Source: Corbicula japonica (lineage: Eukaryota; Mollusca; Bivalvia; Venerida; Cyrenidae). From it: 64,000 nucleotides of DNA. Numbering within the stretch: position 1 is the stretch's first letter; each line of letters opens with the position of its first letter. The position numbers and the translations under genes are program-made. Where the stretch lies: positions 251,001 to 315,000 of the forward strand of contig JAZAYU010000175.1 of NCBI GenBank assembly GCA_038501625.1, given 5' to 3'. A model generated the notes under the pieces. The model was not told the origin of the DNA, did not search any database, and was given only the letters and a program-made list of their open reading frames with translations. Of this stretch, positions 21,605 to 32,200 are shown piece by piece.

Positions 21605-22145
21605 CTGGTGTCAAGCGTAAGGCCGTACGGGGTAGGGTAGCGCTTTCTGGACGGAAGGCAGTGAGACATTGTCAAGCGTACGGCCATACGGGAGAAGGGG
21701 TTACGCTTCTGGACGGAGGGCGGTAACACAATGTTGAGCGTAAGGCCGTACGGGAGAAGGGGTAGCGTCATCGGAACGGAAGGCAGTGAGATACTGGGAG
21801 CCTGTCTGACTGGGACAGTGTAAGGCGTAAGGCCGGTTATGTGTGGATCGGTTCCAGGCTATTCTGAACGACCGGCAGTAAGACACTGTCAAGCGTAAGG
21901 CCGTACGGGTTAAGGGGTAGCACTTTCGGTACGGAAGGCAGTAAGACATTGTCAAGCGTAAGGCCATACGGCAGAAGGGGTTACGCTTCTGGACGGAGGG
22001 CGGTAAGACAATGTTGAGCGTAAGGGCGTACGGGAGAAGGGGTAGCGTCCTCGGAACTGAAGGCAGTAAGACAGTGTTGATGCGTAAAGCCAGTTAAGTG
22101 AGAATGTATATATGGGTCCTGGACGACAGGCAGTTGAGCACAAGG
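21605..22145 (+). repeat. Minisatellite with 62-bp units in a four-unit higher-order repeat
   Basis: Units start near 21612, 21671, 21733, 21797, 21890, 21953, 22014 and 22077. Core motifs are TCAAGCGTAAGGCCGTACGG, GGGGTAGCG and GACGGAAGGCAGTAAGACA. Types run A-B-C-D then A'-B'-C'-D'. D units are recognisable by GCC.GTTA.GTG and a longer, looser sequence, and B units by GGTTACGCTTCTGGACGG. It lies between the leader repeats and gag. The antisense frames across it are artefacts of periodicity. Confidence 0.85.
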
Positions 22146-22587
22146 TCATGGATTGGGGGCGTGCTTGGTTGATATCTATTGCTAATTTAATGTTTTGGAC
22201 AACATAGTTTCAAATTTTCCTAACAATTATTATGTTTTAAAGTATTAAATAATTGTTTGATTTTAATTTTATTTATTATTTATGATAATAGAAAATATAT
22301 ATGAAATACAAATTACTTTCAGACTTTATAGTGTGGATACATAGTTGTGAGGTTGCTAACACATAGGTTGCTGTTGTGATTGGCAGTTATATCGTAGTGC
22401 CACAGTACCTTACGCAGCTACAAGTAGGTGTTTTTATATAATATTGACAGGATTGTTTCCTGATTGCGTACTCAATATTTAACACCTGACTTCCTTATAC
22501 TGACAGGAATTATTTCCTGAGCTTTACAGTATAGCAGGATATAAATCCTGAATTTAGTGCTGTATACATTTTGACATATTTAGAGAA

Positions 22588-24560
22588 TGTCTGAGCAAGC
22601 TAGCCCTAGCCTACCCCAGGAATCATCGGGTGCCCATGCAGAGGCCCATTTGGTTTTCTCACCCAAGGAGGGGATGGGTCCTGGTATTCAGGATTATCCT
22701 GTCCGGGTAATGAAATTAATATGGCTGGTCTGCCTCCTTCTGATTTCGAATTGATGGAAGATGAAGTCGAGGGCGAGTTCAGTAAATTGCAACCAGGGGA
22801 GAAGCTTAACATCAATACATGTGATTAGGAGGCTCTTCTAAGAATACCGGGGGCGGGGAAGAAGTTAGCTAAGGTTTTACTAAGAGAAAGGAGTAAAATC
22901 TCAAGAACAGATATCCGTTGAAAAACTGATTGATGACAAAAATAAGCAATTACCGAGAAATTAAAGAAACGTACAACCGATCTCCCAAACCCTGGTATTG
23001 AAGGGTTGCCTCATTCAAAAAAGTATACAGCAATGACCACCAAATCTGAACCATCTTCAGAAGCTGTAAGGCCTCAAACTCATCTTTCAAAATCACAAAC
23101 ACAAATCCAAACCAGTACCCTATATATTGAAACTAACCCACACGAGACAAACTTTCTTACATTTGGGATGGGAGGAGACATATTCGGTTGAGATTTAGTA
23201 TGAATGATTTAATGCACTTACAAAATTTGGCAAACAGCCCAGCTAATGGGTGGAGATGGGGATAAGGTTACTCAGGGATCACCTCAAGTCCCTCTGCCTA
23301 TGAATGAAGCCATGCAAAGGCAGGGTAATGTGTATAGGCCTGGAGATTCTCCATAAATTAACAATGGGCAGGCTGATACACAGGGACCACCGACCCCTGC
23401 GCAACCCAGGGTTGGTCCCCTTTGCAGCGAAATAATGAGGAACAGTCCCCTGTTTACCAGCATAGGGAGCGGGTTCATTATTGCAGCCTTACAGGGATCC
23501 ACAAGATCACTTTCATGTTTTCAGGGGAACCATTCTACAGCAGCTGACCTCAATGATCAAGCTCCTGTGTATCAGGGTGGAGACCGACATGGGCGTGGTG
23601 TTCGGCGACCAGGCATGAATCATTACCGCCGCGCTGCACCTGCTAATGGGGTCGCTCACACTCAGTGCCAAAATCTTTATCATACGATGGTACGGGAAAT
23701 GGCTTTCGTTCTTTACTAAATTCACTATGCTGACGATCATAAATGGACAGGTCCAGAGAGAAAACGTCGCTTGTGCTGGCTTGAAGGCCGAGCCAGCGAC
23801 TATTACTCTCACCTAGTCCATAGCGATCAAAACATAGATAATTTCGATTTGATTTCCAAATTCAAAAAACATTTGACTTTAAGGACGTCACCGAAACATT
23901 AATTGTAGAATTTAAGAATGCCAAACAAAAATCAGATGAAGCTTTAGTAGAAAGGGGTCAGCGCGTTGAGGATTTAGCCATGGATGCTTATCATGACATG
24001 GCTGATGAAAGGATGTACTCTATGGCGGTACGTCGCCTTTGGCTGGGGCTGTATGATAAAGAGGCTGCACAATATGCTGCCAACTTCAGGCCGGCCACTA
24101 TAGACATAGCAATAAGGACGGTCCGAAATTTTCAGCATAACCGAAATATAATCTTCGGTAAAAAAAAAATCAGTTCGATTCGAGGACAAGTATCGCACTG
24201 AAATCAGAAGTACGACACCTGAATATGACTATGAAACAGGTGACGAAGATGAGGGATACCAGGTTAAATCGGTAGATATTAAGTCCCCTTCTAAAAAACA
24301 AAAAAAGAGTCCACTTTTCCAAAACAAAAAGAGGGGTTGATCAAAAGTAACCGAGTGACCCCTTCACAAAGATCCATGGAAGATAGGATGCTGGCCATTG
24401 AGAGGACGTTGGACGTATTGACAGACAACCTTGCGAAACTAATAACTATGCAAGGTCGGCTCAAGGTTCATCTCCCTCTCCCACTAGAGCCATTAGGCCG
24501 CCAAGGAGAAAATGTTTTGAGTATGGGGAGGAGGGACATTACAAGAACAAATGTCCTAAG
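22588..24560 (+). pseudogene. Retroelement gag remnant (capsid and zinc knuckle)
   Basis: An ATG at 22588 opens MSEQASPSLPQE. After frameshifts, a capsid-type segment at about 23730-24140 reads WTGPERKRRLCWLEGRASDYY, then FDLISKFKK, and further on QRVEDLAMDAYHD, the usual gypsy gag pattern. A CCHC knuckle follows at 24513-24554 with C, H and C present, but the second Cys is Tyr (TAT for TGT). Several stops and frameshifts make it non-functional. Confidence 0.75.
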
Positions 24561-25033
24561 CTAACTTAGTCGGTTTCTCAGCTCGAACTCGACGATGATG
24601 ATTCTTTAAACGAGTTCGGGTTGGGGAACGAGGCTTATGTCCGACCAACTTATTATCTCCTAATCCCACATATTGCCTCAAACCAACCACTGATGAACAA
24701 TTAAGTCAAATAAGTACTGATATAGGTGACAAATATCTGGACAATCAGGACAAATGTACTGTTGATAATCATTGCCAGCAGTCACAATCAACAAGAAATA
24801 GTACTTATATAGGTGACACATGTCTAGGCAATCAGGACAAAGGTCCTGTTGAAGTTCATTGTCAACAGTCACTTATTTCACCAATAAGTAATGTAAAACC
24901 TGTACAGGAGCCTTTAGATCTAGATCTTTCGTTTTTCCAACAAACTTTTGAGGCTCCTGGAAATTTTAAAGATAATATTGACTTAATTGAGGAGGATAGC
25001 ATTAATATTTGTCAGCTTAGGCCCAACTCCAGT

Positions 25034-25384
25034 TTGTATGTGGACCTAATGCTAAACAGTGAAACAGTTACAGCAGTGGTTGACACTGCGGCTCATATAA
25101 CTTTAATTTCAAACAAATTCTACAACAAACTAAAAAGCAAACCCTCGGTAATTGGGAAAGCAAAAATGCATACAGCCGGGAGGGAATTATCTATGGTTGG
25201 GTTTATTGTAGGTCCAGTTCAAATATCTTTAGGAGGGTCAATTTATAATCAAAACGTTTATGTAGCCCCGATTCAAGATCACATGTTATTAGGATTAGAT
25301 TTTATGAAACGTTTCGGGGTGACAATTCAAATTCCTAAAAATGAAGATACTTCTTTTCTTTCGATTGGGGAAGTGGAAAAATAG
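25034..25384 (+). pseudogene. Retroelement aspartic protease segment
   Basis: An open 116-codon stretch shows the pepsin-like retroviral-type fold: AVVDTAAHITLIS (active-site D-T-A instead of the common D-T/S-G), then HMLLGLDFMKRFGV as the second hydrophobic-hydrophobic-Gly signature. It lies downstream of gag and upstream of RT, as expected for a gypsy pol. The remainder of the polyprotein is broken. The DTAA variant is unusual but seen in some retroelement proteases. Confidence 0.75.
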
Positions 25385-25799
25385 TACTGAAATTAAAGAA
25401 TACACAAAATGTTTCAGCACGCGTGTCAAAAGTAATAGTTTCAAAGAGAACTGTCCTCCCTCCAAAGTCTGTGGTTTTAGTGAACAGTAAGGTTCCAGAT
25501 CAGTTGGAAAACTATATGATTGAGCCTGAAGAAGGACTTAAAGTCCTGATCCCTTAAACTGTCTACACTGCAGCGGTCTCATCCATAGTATGTATGATGA
25601 AAATTAGTGATCGATACATACTAATGAAACAGGGCAGACTGGTAGCCCAAGCTTGAGAGGGCGAAGAAATCTCTGCAGTTTCAGAGCAAATGACAAGAAA
25701 CAGAATTCTTCGAGACCCTGGGGGAGTTGCCGAGCCACTTGAAAGACATGTTCGAGAGGTCGGTTGGTCACCTTAGTCTGGAGGAGTCTGCACAATTTA

Positions 25800-27296
25800 A
25801 GAAAAAAGTGAAATATGCATATCAGGAATCGCCACATTCAGAAAAAAACAGCCTCCCCACACAGTCAAGAAAAAGAGAGGGAGAGAGCATGGTTAATAAA
25901 ATGATCAGTTTCAAAAGAGACACCACTAACAATTAACAAAAATGAGAACCAGAGGGGTTACCGCCTTGGAACGGTCAGTGGCAAATGAAATTGCCACTGG
26001 GGGTTTAAACCAGATTCTAGGGTGCACCAACCTCACACTTGCCCCAACAGGTTCTCATATCACAAAACAAATACAAGTTGTCTTGGTGAAACAACTCCAA
26101 CCCACTTATTGGCTCAACAATGTTGCATGCAAAAGCACACAAACAAATAAAACATAAGAATTTAATAGCATTGCAAAGCCAAAGGGCGGGTACTCAACGA
26201 TAACGAGACCAGAGCTCCTGGAGTAAAATCAGCAAGAACACGATGACAGGGATAAAAGAAACAAATCGAACTTCTAGGTTCTTTTAAGAAAAGATTTCCC
26301 CATAAACCTTCATAAACTCTTAAACCCCTGCCACCGTCGTTCAACCAAAGAGGTAAGCATAATGATCAACCGTAGAAGGGTTAATCACCAGGCATGCATA
26401 GTGCTGTAAAATATCATGTTGGTAACCTTTCTTTTTAAATTTACAGATGGTTTTTACGAATAACCGGGAGAAATTAACATTGCCCTTTATCTTCTTAAGG
26501 TTATAAATTAAATCTCCATAAAAAACTGGCTGTGAAATACCTTGTTGCAATATTGATTTTAAACTGCACCTGTATTTATGAATTAGATCTGGGTATCGAC
26601 GATAAAACTTGCAAAATGTTTTCTTTAATTTGTGATACCGATAACCTTGTTTTAAAAGTTTTTTTCTGTAATGCAAAGATTACGTTCATTGAAATCATTA
26701 ATATCGTTGCAAGCTCTTGAAAAGCGAACAAGCTGTGAAATATAAACCCCGTAAGATGTTGCACGGGGAACATCGCCGTCTAAAAACGGAAAATTTACTA
26801 TATTAAAATTAAAATCATCTCTTTTATCATATATTTTAGTAGTGACATAACCATTTTCAATTGACAGATTTAGATCGAGAAAGTTTGCTTGCTGTTCTGA
26901 AGTGTTCGCTTTATTAAGTTGTAGTTCTTTAGGGTAGATCTTATTAACCAGTAATGGAAAATGGTTATTATCTATATTAAATAAATCATCAAGGTACCTC
27001 GAGGTGTTGTTAAAAGCTGTAATAATATCATCTTGATGTTCAGTAGAAAGAGATAACATAAAGTCTCTTTCATAACAGTATAAAAGCAGATCAGCAACAA
27101 GAGGTGCACAATTAGTACCCATTAGGATGCCTATTACTTGTTTATAAATAGAGGTACCGAATCTAACATAAATATTATCTAGTAAGAAAGTCAGCGACTC
27201 TATTAGGTCTTGACAAGTCCATAAAGTATAATTATCATAAGAACGATCTGTAAAAAATGCCATATGTTCATTACAAGCGATGAAGGTTTTATTTTC
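25800..27296 (-). mobile_element. Penelope-like RT element, best-preserved copy
   Basis: It is inserted between protease and RT of the gypsy element; retroelement homology breaks at TTTAAG (about 25799) and resumes at AGAAACTCC (about 27297). On minus, 27263-26652 encodes an RT palm with GILMGTNCAPLVADL and the catalytic SRYLDDLFN. TTKIYDKRDDF, NFPFLDGDVP and YGVYISQLVRF follow. After one frameshift near 26665 the frame continues LKQGYRYHKLKKTF to 26341. A ~500-bp 3' UTR ends in GATATGCATATTTCACTTTTTT. It is truncated at its 5' end. The family resembles YLDD reverse transcriptases of Penelope-like elements; the class name is provisional. Confidence 0.78.
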
Positions 27297-28240
27297 TCTA
27301 GCAACTAAGAAACTCCTTCTGAGGTATCCAGACGTGTTTGCACGCGATGAGTTTGACTTGGGTTACTTCACCGCGATTGAACAAAAAATTGACATGGGTG
27401 ACGCGAAGCCAATAAAAATGAAAATGCGTAGAACACCGGCCTGTTTTGTAGATGAAGAGGAGGCCCATCTTCAAGAATGATTAAAACTGGTGTTTTCCAA
27501 CCATCTATGTCTGAATGGGCAGCTGCTCCGCTTTTGATTAGAAAAAGAGATGGTATCGTATGCTGGTGTGTGGATTATCGCGCCCTTAATAATGTTACGG
27601 TCAAAGACGTATACCCTTTGCCAAACGTCGAGTAGTGTCTGGATACCCTGGAGGGAAATGAATGGTTTTCAAAGCTAGATGCGAACAGCGCGTACTGGCA
27701 GATAAAACTGGCAAAATCGGACCGCAGGAAAACTGCTTTCCTGACGAATTTGAATTTGTAAAATGGCGTTTGGTCTCTGTAACGCGCCTGCCACTTATTC
27801 GCGTGTTGTAAATCTAGTTTTGCATGGGTTGAATTGGACCATCCTACTTGCATTTCTTGATGATATCCTGTTGATGGGAAAAACATTTAACCATCATATC
27901 AAAAACTTGGAAACTGTATTTGACCGTCCTATGCAGTATAAATTGAAACTCAAGCCTAAGAAGTGCGAATTCTTCCAAAAGAAGTTCAGTTTCTGGACAG
28001 GAACGTCAGTAAGCATGGGTTGAAAATGACAACCGAACATATTTTTATAGTTGAAAACTGGCCTACTCCCCAAGACTCTCATAAAGTGCAACAATTTCTA
28101 GGTTTAGAAAATTACCACAAATTAAAAATTACGCTAAACTTACTGCCCCTTTGTATAGTATTACAGGTAAACAAGCTTTTGAGTGGGGGAAGAGTCAAGA
28201 ACTGGCTTTCGCACAAATTAAAGCAGCCCTGACATCACCC
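27297..28240 (+). pseudogene. Retroelement reverse transcriptase
   Basis: Frames patched by position: LLLRYPDVFARDEFDLG, then KDVYPLPNVE after LIRKRDG, WFSKLDANSAYWQIKLA (RT motif A), AFGLCNAPATYSRVV (motif B), LLAFLDDILL (motif C, catalytic DD), then KPKKCEFFQKKF and a primer-grip-like region. This is classical Ty3/gypsy RT order. Stops (for example at 27478 and 27633) and at least three frameshifts disrupt it. Confidence 0.85.
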
Positions 28241-28254
28241 CCAATTTTGGCTTA

Positions 28255-28740
28255 CCCAATCAAAAGGACCCATTTATTTTAGATTGTGACGCAAGTGATT
28301 TTGCTATTGGTTGTGAATTGATACAATTACAAGATAATCAAGAGAGAGTTATTGCCTACGGGAGTTTTTCTCTGACCGCCGAGCAAAGGAAATATTGGTA
28401 CTACTCGAAAAGAACTTTTGGCTGTTGTCCGTTTTATTAGGAAGGCAAGTAACTGTTCGAACAAGCCATAATAGTTTAACTTGGTTATTAAATACCAAAA
28501 AATCCGCAATGCCAAATTGCACGGTGGTTGGAGAAATTAATCCAGTATGTTTTGAAAATTCAACACAGGAAGGGTTCATTACATGGCAATGCTGACGCCC
28601 TGTCCCGAATCCCTCCAGACTCCCAATGCTCTGAATATAAACTGCGAGTTAAATTAGAGGACATGCCATGCAAGGGGTGTTCCAAATGTAAAAAGCACGT
28701 GAAAATTGGTCAGGGTTTGTCTCTGATGTTGATGATGTAA
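28255..28740 (+). pseudogene. Retroelement RNase H
   Basis: LDCDASDFAIGCEL near 28278-28320 is the first RNase H acidic motif. A broken stretch is followed by GSLHGNADALSRIPP near 28575-28618, the conserved H..NADALSR end. A cysteine-containing tail (CKGCSKCKKHV) follows. Frameshifts occur near 28400 and 28530. Confidence 0.78.
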
Positions 28741-29299
28741 TTCCATTGACTGTATGGAAACGATACATCACAGAGACGGACCCTGTTATCTGTTCATGTG
28801 CCCTTGAATGGAGAGACGAGAGTGGCCGGGAGAGCCCATATTTAAATATGATGGGCGATCTCTGCATAAACGCGTGTTCCTTAGAGGACACATTCATAAA
28901 TGACTTGTCAGGAGACTCAGATTCATTGGGCTATACCCATTTGGAGATTTTTGCGGGGTCCGACACAGTGGTTCATATTAACTTAGTAGGAACAGGGGTT
29001 TGAACTTAAGCGGGGGCTCAGGGTGGACAAATGGTCTAGGGACATCAACTTCATGAAACCAAATAAGCCCAGGCAAAGGACCCGAATCTGAGACTCCTGT
29101 TTAATTGGCTGAAGGATGGTAAAATACCCTAAGATGGTGCTCTTTTTCTGTCTTATCCGGTAGTTAAAAAGTATTGGGTTAAAAAGGAATTGTTCTTTCT
29201 GGAGGATGGGGTGTTATGGGTTAAAAATAGGAGTGACTTCGATAAAGCCTTAGATGCTCCTGAATCTTTGAAAGAGCCTATTTTAGGGTTAACCATGAC

Positions 29300-31261
29300 A
29301 TTCCGTCCTCTGGTCATTAGGGTATTGGTCGCATGAAAGCCAAACTTAAAGCTAAATATTACTGGTCAGGCATGAGGGTGGATATTGAACAGTATATCTT
29401 GACTTGTCAAACGTGTAATCAGCACAAAAAAAGGAAACAGAATCCCCAAATGTAGCTTTACACATTTTTTATTCAGGGTCTCCAATGGAAATGAATATAT
29501 TTTAATGATGGTGTGGACCAATTTACAAAATGGAATGAATGTATACCTTTACCCTCCCAAACCGAAAAAAAATACAGCACATGCAACAATAATTGAATTT
29601 TTGCACGCTTTGGATATCCCTAAAAAATTTCACAGATCAAGGGAGAAATTTTGAAAGTATACTGTTCAAGTCGATCTGTGATTTACTGAAAATTGACAAA
29701 GCCAGAAGTACTCCCTACAGGCCCTCTGGAAATGGTCAGGTCGAACGATATAACCGCACTTTAATGGACTCAGTGCGGTGTTTTGTCGACAAAAATCAAA
29801 ACGACTCGGATAAGTACTTGTCCCAGATAGCCAGTGCCATGAGGTCCTGTGTTAACCCACAAACAGGGTTCACACCTAATAAACTTATGTTAGGAGGGAG
29901 ATAAATCATCCTGTAGACCTCATGTATCCAGTACACAAACTGGAAAATTTCCCTAAGATGGATGATTATGTTGTTGAGACAGAGAAAGCTATCAAGATAG
30001 CCCATAACACCCCTGTTACACAGAGCCATCGGTGAGTGATCGGTGAGTTTTTCAGCCAAATGATGTAGTGAACCGATGACAACGTGTTTAACACCGATAT
30101 CAGATTAGGGTCACCTATTTGCCACCGATCAACTGCTCATGAGAAAAGATAAGTTCTGTCGGTGAAAAATAACCGATTGGGATTTTTGAACATGTGTAAA
30201 ATTCTCGATCGGTGAAAATATTTTACAAATAACCGATCGGCAGCCTGTCTACAACCGCTGTCAACGATCGACAACCTTTCTACAACAGATATCGCCAATG
30301 GGCCACCGATGAGCAACCGATTAACTAATACCTACCACCGATAGAAAAAAAGATGAGAATTAAAGTGTGGGATTTCGTCGGTTTTGATCGGTGGTTAATA
30401 GGGATTCAATCTGTGACCAATCGACTGCTGCCGTAATGTCATCGCTGATGTTTTTCGGTAAACTGAAAAAGTCATCGGTTCTCATCATTTAAACATACTT
30501 TTTTTAAAAGAAAAGAACCGACGGCAACCTATATCACGAGATATGCAAGCTCTTAATCACCGATGTCACCGATCAAACAAAGATAACCAAATATGAATCA
30601 CCGGCCATATCTGACGACAAGTGTTGAACCACTGATGATTAGCTATTAAACACCGATTTATCAGCGCTACGTCCGATTTAGCTCCGATTTACAAACGACA
30701 AAAACCGATAGTATTTCTGTATTTTTACCGATAAAATCATCCTTATCACCGACCCATTCCCGTTTGAGTTGGTTTCGGTCTCCTACCAGCAACCTATGAA
30801 ATATTTATTTAACCGATCGAACACTTGTCCATCACCGATGGCCAGTTACACAGAAAACCTCACGCATGACAACCGACCAAAACAGCGAATAACTTTAAAT
30901 AAAATAACATATTGGGCACCGACCGTCTGTGTAACTGGGGCCTAATGTCGCACGTCAGAGTCTTTGCTCCGCACAGAAAAGAATGAAGCGGGATTAGGAT
31001 TTGCGACTAAACGCTTAACAGTATAAACCAGGAGATATGGTATATATCCTGGACTCTGCTCAACAAAAAGGAACATGCAAAAATCTGGCTCCACCCTGGA
31101 AAGGTCCCGGTATTATTATAGAAAAATTTACACCCTACTTGTATAGAAACAAGTTACAAAGAGCTGTTTTTATAGCAAACCATGACAAACTGGCCCCATG
31201 TAAATCTATGGAAATTCCCAAATGGCTAAAAAATAACAAAACAATTTCGCACTTTTATTAA
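29300..31261 (+). pseudogene. Retroelement integrase, split by a later insertion
   Basis: The zinc-binding end is visible as YYWSGMRVDIEQYILTCQTC near 29355-29420. The core shows TDQGRNFES near 29630 and SGNGQVERYNRTL near 29725-29765. The C-terminal module resumes at 31037 with PWKGPGIIIEKFTPYLY and ends PKWLKNNKT before a stop at 31261. A 0.93-kb element (30010-30940) separates core from C-terminus. Several frameshifts and stops add to the damage. Confidence 0.8.
30010..30940. mobile_element. Non-autonomous DNA element dense in ACCGAT
   Basis: Ends are inverted: CCCCTGTTACACAGAGCCATC on the left and GACGGTCTGTGTAACTGGGG-type sequence on the right. A third copy of AGTTACACAG lies inside near 30844. 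ACCGAT or ATCGGT occurs about 20 times in 930 bp, on both strands along the whole length. There is no open frame. It disrupts the integrase. The flanks show no clean target duplication. The superfamily is unassigned; dense subterminal motifs are known in hAT and KDZ-type elements. Confidence 0.75.
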
Positions 31262-31284
31262 AGAATGTTCTAAAATTAGACATT

Positions 31285-31446
31285 GATGGAAAATCTTCAA
31301 TCTTGTATTGTCTTTGTAGAAAACCTTATTCAGACCAATTCATGATAAATTGTGATTAATGTCAGGTATGGTTTCATGGGGTCTGTGTCAATGTTTCCGT
31401 TTAAGACGCGTTGGATATTGCAAAATATAAATGCTCTTTATGTGCC
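31285..31446 (+). pseudogene. PHD zinc finger encoded just after the integrase
   Basis: In one frame all eight ligands of a C4HC3 PHD finger are present: codons at 31309, 31315, 31351, 31360 (Cys), 31375 (His), 31384, 31432 and 31441 (Cys). The context LYCLCRKPY, FMINCD and QVWFHGVCVNVS is very close to H3K4me3-reading PHD fingers of the KDM7/PHF8 type, including the Trp at 31369. Two TAA codons (31357 and 31402) interrupt it. It starts about 25 nt after the integrase stop in another frame. In this position other gypsy lineages have a chromodomain, so a chromatin-targeting role for the integrase is inferred. Confidence 0.78.
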
Positions 31447-31473
31447 AAAAGTTAAATCTGTGATATTTTTCAG

Positions 31474-32200
31474 GCATGTCCAAGACACCAGGTCCTCAGG
31501 CTAACCTACAGGATGTTACCTGCCGTGTTCTTAATGCAACCAGCAGGAGTCAATTGCTCCAGCCCTACCGGCTATTTATGGACCTCCAAATCCTGCCAGG
31601 TTTGTCTTAACGGGATGATCAAAAATTAGTTATAGGTCAAGCCCATGTAGCAACATCCAGGCCGGACTGGATATGGTTAAATGAGGCCCGTAAAATTGCT
31701 GCCTATGTTTTTTTTTCTGATAGTTGGATTAATGAACACCTTCCAAACAAATCGGGCCAACCTTTTAAACGTAGAAAAGCCCCTGAGCAGCATTCTGACG
31801 TATCCAGGGACATTAGGTACTTGCCTGCTTCTGCGACGAGCTCTTCTGATTCTATGCATCAGTCAGCACTGTTGGGTTCCCGTCCAGCGCTTGTTGCTGC
31901 TCAACTTCCTGTTGTCCAGGAGGCTAAGGTGTCACCTGTCCCTGAGGTTGGGGAGCTCGGCAGTGTGGTTTCTGTGTCACATAAGCCAGTCTGTGGAGCA
32001 CCCTTCAGAGACCGTGCGGTGAAGTTCCTGTTTATCAGGAGCTTATTCCGTTACTTCCTGTTTTCCAGGAGCCTTTCTATGCATCTTCTGTGCTTCAGGA
32101 GAGTGTAGAATCTTTTCCTGTACTTCATGAGTCTGTGAAGTCTACTCCTGTACTTCAGGACTACAATTTCTCAAATGATACTGTTTGGCGACCATGGTGA
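31474..32200 (+). pseudogene. Third ORF of the retroelement, PVxQE repeats
   Basis: An ATG at 31474 opens MSKTPGPQANLQDVTCRVLN. One TAA near 31597 interrupts a frame that otherwise runs to about 32020 (DWIWLNEARKIAAYVFFSDSW, KRRKAPEQHSD). A frameshift then leads into short repeats of the form PV(L/F/Y)QE, ending at the stop 32198-32200. No known domain is recognised. It could be a second protein or a frameshifted extension of pol. Confidence 0.5.

Noticed and set aside
21605..22145. CRISPR-like array
   Set aside because: Units are contiguous and diverged with no unique spacers, and the DNA is animal.
21589..22149. Three minus-strand frames across the minisatellite
   Set aside because: 62-bp periodicity produces repeated peptides in shifted frames; no start context or homology.
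22378..22400. Primer-binding site (TGGCAGTTATATCG) for the gypsy element
   Set aside because: It begins with TGG but no tRNA 3' end match could be confirmed and the LTR end is undefined.
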